DNA from: an uncultured Bacilli bacterium
GTDB taxonomy: Bacteria; Bacillota_I; Bacilli_A; RF39; UBA660
DNA length: 7,820 nt
Assembly: GCA_934086255.1 (NCBI GenBank)
Contig: CAKOIB010000055.1
Coordinates: 1-7,820, forward strand
Reading direction: 5' to 3'
Shown: in pieces, positions 1-6,112 of the stretch
Numbering within the stretch: the stretch's first letter is position 1
Layout of the letters: each line of letters starts with the position of its first letter
Notes under the pieces: generated by a model
Databases searched by the model: none
What the model saw: the letters and a program-made list of their open reading frames with translations, nothing else
Told to the model about the DNA's origin: nothing
Program-made: the position numbers and the translations under genes

Positions 1-308
1 TTACTATAGTAATCATTATTAAAATAATAATCTAGATATAGATGAGCAAAATATCCTCTTAATAATGGACTATTCATATATTCTTTATACTTATTATAGA
101 ACTTCAAATGATTCATATGATCATCGCTTAAAAAGTGAGTAACTTGATGACTTAAAATGGTTTTAATATCTTTTACTAAATAAGCGTTATTAATATCAGG
201 TAAGATATTACCTAACAAAAACAGTTCTAAATCTAATCCTTGATATTTAAAATAATCATTTAGTTTATTACCAAATTTCAAATGAGTTTCCCACTTAGGC
301 ATATTCAT
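1..308 (-). CDS. Zinc-dependent phospholipase C-like protein, N-terminal 102 residues (cut by window edge)
   Basis: The frame is open from ATG at 308 to the left edge, so the C-terminus is missing. It starts MNMPKWETHLKFG and carries spaced His/Asp positions: H9, GNILPD (D39), HQVTHF (H54, H58) and GYFAHLYLD (H89, D93). This order (early His, LPD, HxxxHF, AHLxxD) resembles the metal-ligand layout of the zinc-dependent phospholipase C/S1-P1 nuclease-like family (PF00882), often annotated as a hypothetical hydrolase in Bacillota. No signal peptide is visible, so it is probably cytoplasmic, unlike clostridial alpha-toxin. Substrate is unknown. Upstream is AGAAAGGAAGG, which could serve ATG 308 or the second ATG at 302 (MPKWETH); the two cannot be separated here. 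A 28-codon ORF overlaps this start. The family call comes from motif spacing alone. Confidence 0.6.
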   Translation of the reverse strand, partial: MNMPKWETHLKFGNKLNDYFKYQGLDLELFLLGNILPDINNAYLVKDIKTILSHQVTHFLSDDHMNHLKFYNKYKEYMNSPLLRGYFAHLYLDYYFNNDYYS

Positions 309-381
309 TAACCTTCCTTTCTAACTTAATAACTTTATTTGTATATTTCATAAACAGATTCTTATTTTCATTTATTTTCAT
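295..381 (-). CDS. Candidate 28-residue upstream ORF overlapping the next gene's start
   Basis: ATG at 381 follows TAGGAG by ten bases and opens a 28-codon frame (MKINENKNLFMKYTNKVIKL..., ending NEYA) that stops at TAA 297-295, inside the start region of the phospholipase C-like gene. The overlap would allow translational coupling. The peptide is lysine- and asparagine-rich with no recognisable motif, and such short frames arise easily in AT-rich DNA. It may be a leader ORF or chance. Confidence 0.25.
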   Translation of the reverse strand: MKINENKNLFMKYTNKVIKLERKVNEYA

Positions 382-481
382 CTAAGACTTTCTCCTATTT
401 TTTCTTCATTTTTAAAACATCTTCCTAGTGTACAAATTTTAAGCAGCGCACCATACTTTTGCATACTTCTATTTATATTTA

Positions 482-802
482 TTATTTTGTCTTTATAAGG
501 TATATTCTTTTACTAAACCCACCACGTTTTAAACATTTTTCTTTTCTTACTTCTATAACTTCATCTAAACTGCTATTTTCTAGTTCTGCTAAAGCTTTTA
601 TTACTTCAAGCATATCGCCAAGTTCTTCAATTCTACTTTTGCCACTTGATTCAAGAACTTCCAAATATTCTTCATTCAATTTAGCTTCTAATTCTTTTTT
701 ATATTCAGTATTATCTAGTATTTTTGTTACTGGTGTTTCACCATTACTTCTAATTATATCCGGAATATTATCTCTAACTAATTTATTATAATTTTTTTCC
801 AT
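482..802 (-). CDS. MazG-like nucleoside triphosphate pyrophosphohydrolase, small single-domain type
   Basis: This 106-residue protein carries the signature of the small all-alpha NTP pyrophosphohydrolases (COG4997-type): KLVRDNIP at 7-14, an EExxE helix at 44-48 (NEEYLEVL), an ELGD motif (E60, D63) whose acidic residues would bind magnesium, and a closing KRGGF at 92-96. Family members hydrolyse NTPs or dNTPs to the monophosphate and pyrophosphate, usually to clean the nucleotide pool, in the cytoplasm. The exact substrate cannot be read from sequence. An in-frame ATG at 811 exists, but AAGG touches it directly, whereas ATG 802 sits nine bases after AAGG and gives the usual family N-terminus (MxKxYNKLVRD). 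The gene has its own extended -10 promoter, so it need not depend on rlmD transcription. Confidence 0.9.
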   Translation of the reverse strand: MEKNYNKLVRDNIPDIIRSNGETPVTKILDNTEYKKELEAKLNEEYLEVLESSGKSRIEELGDMLEVIKALAELENSSLDEVIEVRKEKCLKRGGFSKRIYLIKTK

Positions 803-840
803 AAATTTCATCCTTGCTTTTTAATATTAGAACTAATCTA

Positions 841-849
841 ATTATAACA
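841..849 (-). promoter_or_regulatory. Extended -10 promoter for the MazG-like gene
   Basis: On the minus strand TGTTATAAT gives a consensus TATAAT preceded by the extended -10 TGN motif. There is no good -35 box at 16-18 bases, which is common for extended -10 promoters. Transcription would start near 834, about 32 bases before ATG 802. Confidence 0.6.
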
Positions 850-874
850 TTTAATTTTATTTCAATCAGTAAAT

Positions 875-2071
875 CTACTTTCTTTCTAAAATACAAATTG
901 ATTCAACATGATATGTACCAGGAAACATATCCAATAATTTATAATCTGTAATATCATAATCTTCTAATAAACTTTTTAAATCTCTTACTAAAGTATTGGG
1001 GTCACATGATACATAAAGTATTTTATCAACCTTATATTTTTTTATAGCATCTATTACTTTATCAGTTAAGCCACTTCTAGGTGGATCAACTATTACAAAA
1101 TCGCTATCTTTAATAAAATCAACTATTTTATTTGTATCAGAACAAACAAAGTCTATATTTGTAACATTATTCATAATGGAGTTTGTTTTGGCATTGTATA
1201 TAGCGTTATCCACTATCTCAACACCTAATACATGTTCACAATTATTTTTAGCTACTATTCCTAATGTTCCTACCCCACAATATAAGTCAATTACATTTTT
1301 ACTATCTTTTGTATATTCATTTACCAAATCAAATAACTCACTACAGGTGTACCTATTAACTTGAAAGAATGAATTATAAGATATTTTAAATAAATAATCT
1401 CCTATTTTATCAACAAAGAAATCTACTCCATGAATACACTTTTTATTTAAAATAATGCCTGCTATTTTGTATCTATCAATTAGTAATTTTAATCCATTCT
1501 TATTATAACTATCGGTATCAATTATTAATAACAATTCATTTTTATAATTACTTCTTATTATCAGTGTGCCACTTTTAATTTCTAGAGTATCTATATCTTT
1601 TACTATATCATTAATCGCTTTACATACTAAATCACAATTATTAATTTCAATCAAATTATGAGTTAATTCTTCATAATAGCCAACATGTCCGTTTTCTATT
1701 TTCAAAGATATCTTATTACGATAATTAAATCTTTTCTTACTCTTAACAATTTTATTAACTTGGTAATCTATCTTGTTTTTCCTAAGTAAGTTATTAATCT
1801 TATCTAGTTTATATTCAAGTTCGATGCGATACTCTAAATTTTGCATAGAACAACCACCACATTCTAAATAAAATGGACAAATACTATCAATCCTATTTTT
1901 CGACTTATCTATAATCTCATTAACTTTTGCAACATTATACTTTTTCTTATCAATTACTACGGATGCATCAACAATATCACCCGGTACAGTCTTGGGTATA
2001 AATGTTATCTTATCATCAATATAACTTATACCCCTACCAAAATCATCTATTTTTTCTATTTTTACTCTCAT
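875..2071 (-). CDS. rlmD: 23S rRNA (uracil-5-)-methyltransferase, RlmD/RumA family
   Basis: This 398-residue SAM-dependent enzyme makes 5-methyluridine in 23S rRNA. Reading from M at 2071: an N-terminal TRAM-type beta-barrel (about 1-56); an iron-sulfur site with C65, C71 and C74 (CPFYLECGGC) and the fourth Cys at 146; FFQVN at 235-239; the SAM-binding loop DLYCGVG at 262-268; VDPPRSGL at 328-335; and YVSCDPNTLVRDL with nucleophile C356. The general base is E390 in FPGTYHVESI. Length and motif order are complete. In Bacillota one enzyme of this family (RlmCD) can modify two uridines, so the target position (1939, or 747 and 1939) cannot be fixed. Start: an in-frame GTG lies at 2080, but ATG 2071 (MRVKIEKI) matches the usual N-terminus. 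The Shine-Dalgarno is weak and the predicted leader is only about ten bases. Confidence 0.93.
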   Translation of the reverse strand: MRVKIEKIDDFGRGISYIDDKITFIPKTVPGDIVDASVVIDKKKYNVAKVNEIIDKSKNRIDSICPFYLECGGCSMQNLEYRIELEYKLDKINNLLRKNKIDYQVNKIVKSKKRFNYRNKISLKIENGHVGYYEELTHNLIEINNCDLVCKAINDIVKDIDTLEIKSGTLIIRSNYKNELLLIIDTDSYNKNGLKLLIDRYKIAGIILNKKCIHGVDFFVDKIGDYLFKISYNSFFQVNRYTCSELFDLVNEYTKDSKNVIDLYCGVGTLGIVAKNNCEHVLGVEIVDNAIYNAKTNSIMNNVTNIDFVCSDTNKIVDFIKDSDFVIVDPPRSGLTDKVIDAIKKYKVDKILYVSCDPNTLVRDLKSLLEDYDITDYKLLDMFPGTYHVESICILERK

Positions 2072-2087
2072 ACTTATCACATCATTA

Positions 2088-2116
2088 ATTCTATCAAAAT
2101 ATAAGTTAAATATCTA
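2088..2116 (-). promoter_or_regulatory. Putative rlmD promoter
   Basis: On the minus strand TAGATA (-35, 2116-2111) is 17 bases from TAGAAT (-10, 2093-2088), and the -10 is preceded by TGA, an extended -10 motif. The start point would be near 2081, leaving a very short leader before ATG 2071. Confidence 0.45.
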
Positions 2117-2208
2117 GAGAAATTAATAATATATTTTGACATGAATTTTTGGGATAAAATACATTTACAAATATTTTCAAATAGTTTTTATGAACTTTCC
2201 TATAAGAC

Positions 2209-2242
2209 AAAAAAGTACAATATCAAAATAATATTGCACTTT
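2209..2242 (-). terminator. Intrinsic terminator, minus strand, orphan
   Basis: On the minus strand AAAGTGCAATAT pairs with ATATTGTACTTT (one G-U) around a 7-base loop and is followed by six Ts. It lies more than 500 bases past the exported-protein stop codon and about 140 bases before rlmD, so it ends either a long 3' UTR or an unannotated minus-strand RNA, and it insulates rlmD. Confidence 0.65.
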
Positions 2243-2286
2243 CCAACGCATTTTTATTAACTTATTTAATTACTATATATCTTGTA

Positions 2287-2422
2287 GGTTTGATGATTTG
2301 TTGACAAGCCTTGCTTGCCCTATTTTTCTCTCTATATTTTTTATTTTTGATATCCTCATAATTAAATCAATCAATAATCACTTGTCGTAAATTTTCGATT
2401 ATTTTTTTGGAATAATCAAACC
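2287..2422. repeat. Long-range inverted repeat, 12-base arms with one mismatch
   Basis: GGTTTGATGATT at 2287-2298 is the reverse complement of AATAATCAAACC at 2411-2422 except at one position. The arms enclose 112 bases. They could form the closing stem of a folded RNA or be the ends of a small relic element. No target-site duplication is evident. Confidence 0.4.
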
Positions 2423-2432
2423 ATTAATTTAA

Positions 2433-2463
2433 GTTACTTTGTTTTGAGTAAAAAACAAGTAAC
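2433..2463. repeat. Hairpin with 12-bp stem
   Basis: GTTACTT-T-GTTTT (2433-2445) pairs with AAAACAAGTAAC (2452-2463), with one bulged T and a 6-base loop. No T-tract follows on either strand, so it is not a standard terminator. Confidence 0.5.
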
Positions 2464-2562
2464 GATAACTTAGCATGTATATTTCTTTAACGTGTAACAT
2501 ACAAAACACGATTTAATTAGATATTATAAGTAACATATTAAGGCATTATGAAATTGGATTTA

Positions 2563-2648
2563 TTAATTAAGTTTATATTATAGTTAAATTTTATTTTATA
2601 TATAATACATTACTTACTTTATATCTAATATTTTAATTAAGTTTATAT
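2563..2648. repeat. Direct repeat, 16 bp, 70 bp apart
   Basis: TTAATTAAGTTTATAT occurs exactly at 2563-2578 and again at 2633-2648. It is low-complexity AT sequence, but an exact 16-base match at this spacing is notable next to the TTGACCC cluster. Confidence 0.5.
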
Positions 2649-2669
2649 ATTACGTTACGAATTTTAAAA

Positions 2670-2753
2670 TTGACCCTATTATTGTCCTTTTATTTGACCC
2701 TTTTAATTATTAAGTTGACCCTTTATAACAAATTGACCCTTTAATTTTTGTCC
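2670..2753. repeat. Cluster of TTGACCC / TTGTCC repeats directly downstream of the exported-protein gene
   Basis: TTGACCC occurs at 2670-2676, 2694-2700, 2715-2721 and 2733-2739, usually followed by TTT. The related TTGTCC is at 2682-2687 and 2748-2753. Starts are 12, 12, 21, 18 and 15 bases apart. The cluster begins 12 bases past the stop codon of the gene at 2766. Multiple short spaced repeats fit a multi-site binding region, such as an IS21-type transposon end, iterons or regulator sites. Nothing in the window encodes a transposase or Rep protein, so the role is open. Confidence 0.55.
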
Positions 2754-2765
2754 GTTAAAAATTTT

Positions 2766-3659
2766 TTAAGCACCTACCACTGTTACACCTGACATACCGT
2801 CGTATTTAGTTACTATACTGTAAGGGTATACAAATACTCCACCTAATCCAGCAGACCCAATTGTATATCCTTTAGACGTTGCTAAAGATACATTTTCTTT
2901 GGCATGTTGATAGGCCCCGTAAACAGCATATGAAGTACTGCTTGTTGGTACAGCTGATACATCAGTTGTTAAATACAATACAGATATTTTATCGTTTACT
3001 AAATTCATTGATATTCCATATCCTGTAGTATCCACTTTAATATTTGTTCCGGTTGAAGAGTAATTAACATACTTATAATTTCCATTTACTTTATAAGTTT
3101 GCATACCACTTTGACTTCCGCCTACTATATCATAATTAACAAATCTTACACCTATAACATCAAATGATCTAACTGCTGGAGCAATCTTCCAGTTACATGT
3201 TAGGGAAACATTATGGACGCTAGTAGATGTTAAAACATTGATTGTTAATGCTTTATAAGTAGTTTCTAGTGAATTTGAAGCTCTAGTTGAATTAACTTCA
3301 TCTTCTTTAATGTTATTGTATTCTTCTTTTGTTAAATATCTTTCATATGTTGTTCCCAAATTCTTATTATAAGTAGATTCAATATACTTAGTATCTGATT
3401 TTATATTAGAGTAATCAAATTGTCTTAAATAATCATATTGTTCTTGAGACATACTCATTAAGTAACCTTCTGGATGTGTCTTTAATATATTATTATAATC
3501 TGTTTGAGTTATTTTAACGCCTTGATTATTAACAATTATTTTATCAACTGTAGATCCTGATGTTGACCCTTCGATCACTTCAGCTGATACCACTCTAGGT
3601 ATAAAACAAACTGTAGCAATGGTAGCAATAAATGCCATATTGATTTTTCTTTTTACCAC
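2766..3659 (-). CDS. Exported protein of unknown function with Sec signal peptide
   Basis: GTG at 3659 follows GAAAGGAG by seven As and gives a textbook signal peptide: basic MVKRK, hydrophobic core MAFIATIATVCFI, and cleavage site VVSA|EV after residue 26. The frame stays open upstream to 3740, but that part runs through the promoter and the preceding terminator and is not translated. The mature protein has about 271 residues. Its first part has helical blocks with similar ends (DYNNI 54-58, EQYDYL 63-68, EEYNNI 92-97). The second part is Ser/Thr/Gly/Tyr-rich and probably beta: VSLTCNWK near 150-158, a SFDVIGVRFVNYD segment, YGAYQHA 247-253, GYTIGSAGLGGV 264-275 and YDGMSGV 286-292. There is no LPXTG, lipobox or membrane anchor, so it is probably released or loosely cell-associated. 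The C-terminal pattern recalls hypothetical secreted proteins of Bacillota, but I cannot name a family. It has its own promoter with an operator-like repeat. Confidence 0.8.
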   Translation of the reverse strand: MVKRKINMAFIATIATVCFIPRVVSAEVIEGSTSGSTVDKIIVNNQGVKITQTDYNNILKTHPEGYLMSMSQEQYDYLRQFDYSNIKSDTKYIESTYNKNLGTTYERYLTKEEYNNIKEDEVNSTRASNSLETTYKALTINVLTSTSVHNVSLTCNWKIAPAVRSFDVIGVRFVNYDIVGGSQSGMQTYKVNGNYKYVNYSSTGTNIKVDTTGYGISMNLVNDKISVLYLTTDVSAVPTSSTSYAVYGAYQHAKENVSLATSKGYTIGSAGLGGVFVYPYSIVTKYDGMSGVTVVGA

Positions 3660-3681
3660 TTTTTTTCTCCTTTCTGAACTC

Positions 3682-3710
3682 ATTATCAAATATTTTGTCA
3701 CTAATTGCAA
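3682..3710 (-). promoter_or_regulatory. Promoter of the exported-protein gene
   Basis: On the minus strand TTGCAA (-35, 3710-3705) is 17 bases from GATAAT (-10, 3687-3682). Transcription would start near 3675, only a few bases before the GAAAGGAG ribosome binding site at 3674-3667. The position agrees with the GTG 3659 start. Confidence 0.65.
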
Positions 3711-3721
3711 CCTATAGTGAC
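3697..3721. promoter_or_regulatory. Operator-like inverted repeat over the -35 box
   Basis: GTCACTA (3697-3703) and TAGTGAC (3715-3721) are perfect 7-bp arms around an 11-base centre, with the -35 hexamer TTGCAA inside the centre. Arm centres 18 bp apart do not correspond exactly to two helical turns, but the spacing suits a dimeric repressor of extended form. The adjacent membrane-bound XRE protein is the nearest candidate to bind here (inference). Confidence 0.5.
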
Positions 3722-3728
3722 CGAGATT

Positions 3729-3762
3729 AAAAACTCTCACTTAGTGAGAACTGAGTGAGAGT
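3729..3762 (-). terminator. Intrinsic terminator after the XRE regulator gene
   Basis: The stop codon at 3765-3763 is followed at once by ACTCTCACTCAGT, loop TCTC, ACTAAGTGAGAGT (13-base arms, one mismatch), then TTTTT. It closes the cca-dnaD-nth-XRE transcript and separates it from the exported-protein promoter. Confidence 0.85.
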
Positions 3763-4854
3763 CTATGAAAGCGCCTTAATATAAGGTTTTAACTTATTTA
3801 TTACTTTTTGATAATCTGCACAATATCCTATTTTACAATTTAATTCTTTTGTATCAAAATTATAAAAGTAGTTTGAAATAACAATATTTTTTTCATTATT
3901 AATATTCATTATCATAACTTCAAGTGAATTGGTAGTAAAGCTATAATCATATCTAGTACAAATACTATTCGTTTCATTTTCATAAATTAATTTTTCTGAC
4001 CTTAACAAATATTTTAAATGCTTTTCTTTTTTATCAAAAGTATTATTATCCGTTTGTTTAAAATTTAAACTACTTAATATTTTTATTATTTCATTTCTAT
4101 TTTTATCTAAAGAATATTCATCAGTTTTAAAGCTCTTTTTAAAATAGAAAATTTGATTATTGGTAAATCTCTTCATAAAATTAATTTTGGAAGTATACAA
4201 TTTATCATCAACATATAGTTCTAAATATAGGCTATCAAGATAATTGAAGTTTACCATATCCCCTACTTCTTTATTTAGAACTATTTGATCATCTATATGT
4301 AATGCTTCATTTTTTATAACATCTATCCTTTTCTTACCATCCATGGCATAGATATTTATTTGGCCTTCTTCAACTGGATTATTATCAACATAAATGTGGC
4401 CTAAGTTTAGAATATTTTCATAATATGTATCTATATAAACACCAAAAGATGAATGTACGTTATCACCTGTAAGTCCTACATTATAAACTTTAAATTTATT
4501 AAAAGTTGAAACAAAGAATAGAAATAATATTAAGAATAAAACCAAAATTAAAAATATCAATAAAGATATCCTAAGTTTATTCTTTAATTTTTTATTCTTA
4601 TCTTGAAGTTCATCTATCAATACTTCATATGTATCATCATTTTCATTTATCTTAAATCTTATTAAGTTATTCAATGGTATTTCTAATACTTCTCCAATAA
4701 CTTTCATCATATCAATATCTGGTAAACTTTTATTAGTCTCCCATCTAGATATTGATTTATCAGTTGTATGAAGTACGGCTGCGATAGTCTTTTGGGTATA
4801 ACCCTTCTCTTTTCTTTTTGCAGCAAACAAGCTTCCAAAATCTTCATAATTCAT
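3763..4854 (-). CDS. Membrane-anchored XRE-family transcriptional regulator with extracytoplasmic domain
   Basis: This 363-residue protein has an N-terminal Cro/C1-type helix-turn-helix (about 6-65: KRKEKGYTQKTIAAVL...TDKSISRWETNKSLPD), a charged linker likely to be coiled coil (about 72-95, DELQDKNKKLKNKL), one strong transmembrane segment (about 97-118, LLIFLILVLFLILFLFF), and a ~245-residue C-terminal region that should lie outside the membrane (N-in, C-out). The outer part has no recognised domain; it is rich in Asn, Lys, Tyr and Ile and contains C-x4-C (NCKIGYC) near the end. The architecture suggests a one-component sensor that binds DNA from the membrane. Its ribosome binding site is weak (AGAAAG, 14 bases upstream). 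It lies 18 bases after nth and is probably cotranscribed with it. The operator-bearing gene downstream is the likeliest target (inference). Confidence 0.8.
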   Translation of the reverse strand: MNYEDFGSLFAAKRKEKGYTQKTIAAVLHTTDKSISRWETNKSLPDIDMMKVIGEVLEIPLNNLIRFKINENDDTYEVLIDELQDKNKKLKNKLRISLLIFLILVLFLILFLFFVSTFNKFKVYNVGLTGDNVHSSFGVYIDTYYENILNLGHIYVDNNPVEEGQINIYAMDGKKRIDVIKNEALHIDDQIVLNKEVGDMVNFNYLDSLYLELYVDDKLYTSKINFMKRFTNNQIFYFKKSFKTDEYSLDKNRNEIIKILSSLNFKQTDNNTFDKKEKHLKYLLRSEKLIYENETNSICTRYDYSFTTNSLEVMIMNINNEKNIVISNYFYNFDTKELNCKIGYCADYQKVINKLKPYIKALS

Positions 4855-4872
4855 TTTAATATTTCACGCTTT

Positions 4873-5496
4873 CTATTTAATTATTTTATAATTACAATTT
4901 TTATTAAATGGACATCTCAAACAATCTGGATTTTTACTTTTACAAGTGTATCTACCAAAAAGTACTAACTGGAGATGCAACCTATTCCATGACGTTTCTG
5001 GAAAAAAATTCTTTAATTTCTTTTCTGTCGAAAGTACATCATCTTCATTTGTTGTAATTCCTAATTTCTTGGATACTCTTAGTATATGAGTATCAACAGG
5101 CATTGTAGGAACATTATATATTTCTGCCAAAAATACACTAGTTGTTTTTCTTCCTACACCTGGTAAGCTTTCTAAATACTCTCTGTCATTTGGAACAATA
5201 CCGTTATAATCTTTAACTAAAGATCTAGCCAATTCTTTTATATAATATGCTTTTCTTTTGTATGTTCCTACAGAATGAATTATATTTTCTATATCTAATA
5301 TATTAGCATTTGCTAACTTATCAAGAGTATCATATTTACTAAAAAGTTCTTTAGTTACTAAGTTTACTCTTTTATCTGTTGATTGAGCAGACAATAGTGT
5401 TGCGATTAGTAGTTCATAATCTTTATTATAGTTAAGTTCACATTTTGGATTCTTTATATAATCATCCAATATACTCATAAAATCTTTACTTGTCAT
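4873..5496 (-). CDS. nth: Endonuclease III, DNA glycosylase/AP lyase
   Basis: This 207-residue base-excision repair enzyme removes oxidised pyrimidines and nicks at the abasic site. It shows the helix-hairpin-helix LPGVGRKTTS at 111-120 with catalytic lysine K117, catalytic aspartate D135 in MPVDTHILRV, and the [4Fe-4S] motif C185-x6-C192-x2-C195-x5-C201. LLSAQSTDKRVN at 34-45 is the usual N-terminal helix. Length matches the family (about 210). The frame is open to 5520, but ATG 5496 after GGAAG is preferred. It overlaps the dnaD stop by 11 bases, which suggests translational coupling; the longer start would add MIIIGWKI, coded by the dnaD tail. dnaD-nth adjacency is common in Bacillota. Confidence 0.95.
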   Translation of the reverse strand: MTSKDFMSILDDYIKNPKCELNYNKDYELLIATLLSAQSTDKRVNLVTKELFSKYDTLDKLANANILDIENIIHSVGTYKRKAYYIKELARSLVKDYNGIVPNDREYLESLPGVGRKTTSVFLAEIYNVPTMPVDTHILRVSKKLGITTNEDDVLSTEKKLKNFFPETSWNRLHLQLVLFGRYTCKSKNPDCLRCPFNKNCNYKIIK

Positions 5497-6112
5497 AATC
5501 TTCCAACCAATTATAATCAAAAATATTAGTTTCTTCTAATCTTTTTTCATCATATCTATTTTTTAAATAATTATCCACATCTTCTTTAGTCTTAAATCCT
5601 TTTTTATTCCATTCATGTAATACCTTATCAATATATCTTATAGTGGCAACCCCATTATAATTAGCTTCATCTAAGGCACATAAAATAATTTCTTCAGAAT
5701 ATAACTTTTCCATCCATAATTTAATTATTTCTATCTCACTACTAGATAATGGACGACCAAAAAAAGATTCAAATTTACTAAAGATATCTTCTTTAGTTTT
5801 TTCTTGTTCTTTTTTTCTTTCAATTTCTTTATGATCGTTATATAAATTATCTAAAGATATTTTGTCTATTATTTTTCCACTATTATCTTTTTCACTAGTT
5901 AAATTTATAATTTTTTTATTTAATAATCCATTAAAAGCTTCAAGTATTTTTACTTTGTCTAAACTAGTTACTCTTGTTATAATATCTAAATCAAATGTTA
6001 AATCATAAGAATTATCAAAATAAGTTAATAATATTAACTCATATAATGAAAGTTCTTTTTTCATAGAATAATCTAATAAATCGGTTGTTATTACTAATTT
6101 ATAATTGCCCAC
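5486..6112 (-). CDS. dnaD: DnaD-like replication initiation protein
   Basis: This 208-residue protein has two parts separated by a charged linker (about 93-108, ERKKEQEKTKED). The N-terminal part (1-90) looks like the DnaD winged helix with LSLYELILLTYF and a wing-like KIINLTSEKDNSGKII. The C-terminal part (about 110-180) is the DnaD/DnaB_2 domain: FSKFESFFGRPLSSSEIEII, then ALDEANYNGVATIRYIDKVLHEW with the signature YIDKVLxxW at 160-168. The tail ends NIFDYNWLE, as in other DnaD proteins. In Bacillota DnaD acts with DnaB and DnaI in loading the helicase on DnaA-opened origins and at PriA restart sites. The start is GTG, seven bases after AGAGGTG within the end of cca (14-base overlap), so translation is probably coupled. 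Confidence 0.9.
   Translation of the reverse strand: MGNYKLVITTDLLDYSMKKELSLYELILLTYFDNSYDLTFDLDIITRVTSLDKVKILEAFNGLLNKKIINLTSEKDNSGKIIDKISLDNLYNDHKEIERKKEQEKTKEDIFSKFESFFGRPLSSSEIEIIKLWMEKLYSEEIILCALDEANYNGVATIRYIDKVLHEWNKKGFKTKEDVDNYLKNRYDEKRLEETNIFDYNWLEDYDK

Larger units (their letters stand above)
2117..2765. other. 649-base stretch without a recognisable gene, rich in repeats and hairpins
   Basis: No convincing coding sequence was found on either strand. Apart from the terminator, repeats and hairpin listed separately, there are CGTGT/ACACG arms at 2491-2495 and 2506-2510, and a short nested pair GACAAG (2303-2308)/CTTGTC (2381-2386). Two minus-strand frames around 2249-2420 are briefly open but lack a start and a ribosome binding site. 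The segment could be a long 3' UTR, an unidentified non-coding RNA, or the remains of a mobile element. Confidence 0.5.

Noticed and set aside
459..791. Plus-strand open frame of 110 codons opposite the MazG-like gene
   Set aside because: It is the antisense shadow of a gene with clear family motifs. It is Ser/Leu/Phe-rich low complexity, with no ribosome binding site.
1176..1364. Plus-strand open frame of 62 codons inside rlmD
   Set aside because: It lies antisense to the conserved SAM-binding region of rlmD and has no supporting signals.
2249..2420. Minus-strand frame of about 53 codons interrupted only by one TGA, and an overlapping 28-codon ATG frame
   Set aside because: Neither has a ribosome binding site, the two compete in different frames, and no family is recognisable. 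Probably chance, though a decayed gene cannot be excluded.
3660..3740. 27-codon N-terminal extension of the exported protein (ATG 3740 or ATG 3683 as start)
   Set aside because: It would run through the promoter, the operator-like repeat and part of the preceding terminator, and would bury the signal peptide. GTG 3659 has a near-perfect ribosome binding site and gives a standard signal peptide.
4768..4968. Plus-strand open frame of 66 codons across the nth/XRE junction
   Set aside because: It is antisense to two well-supported genes, with composition typical of a shadow frame.
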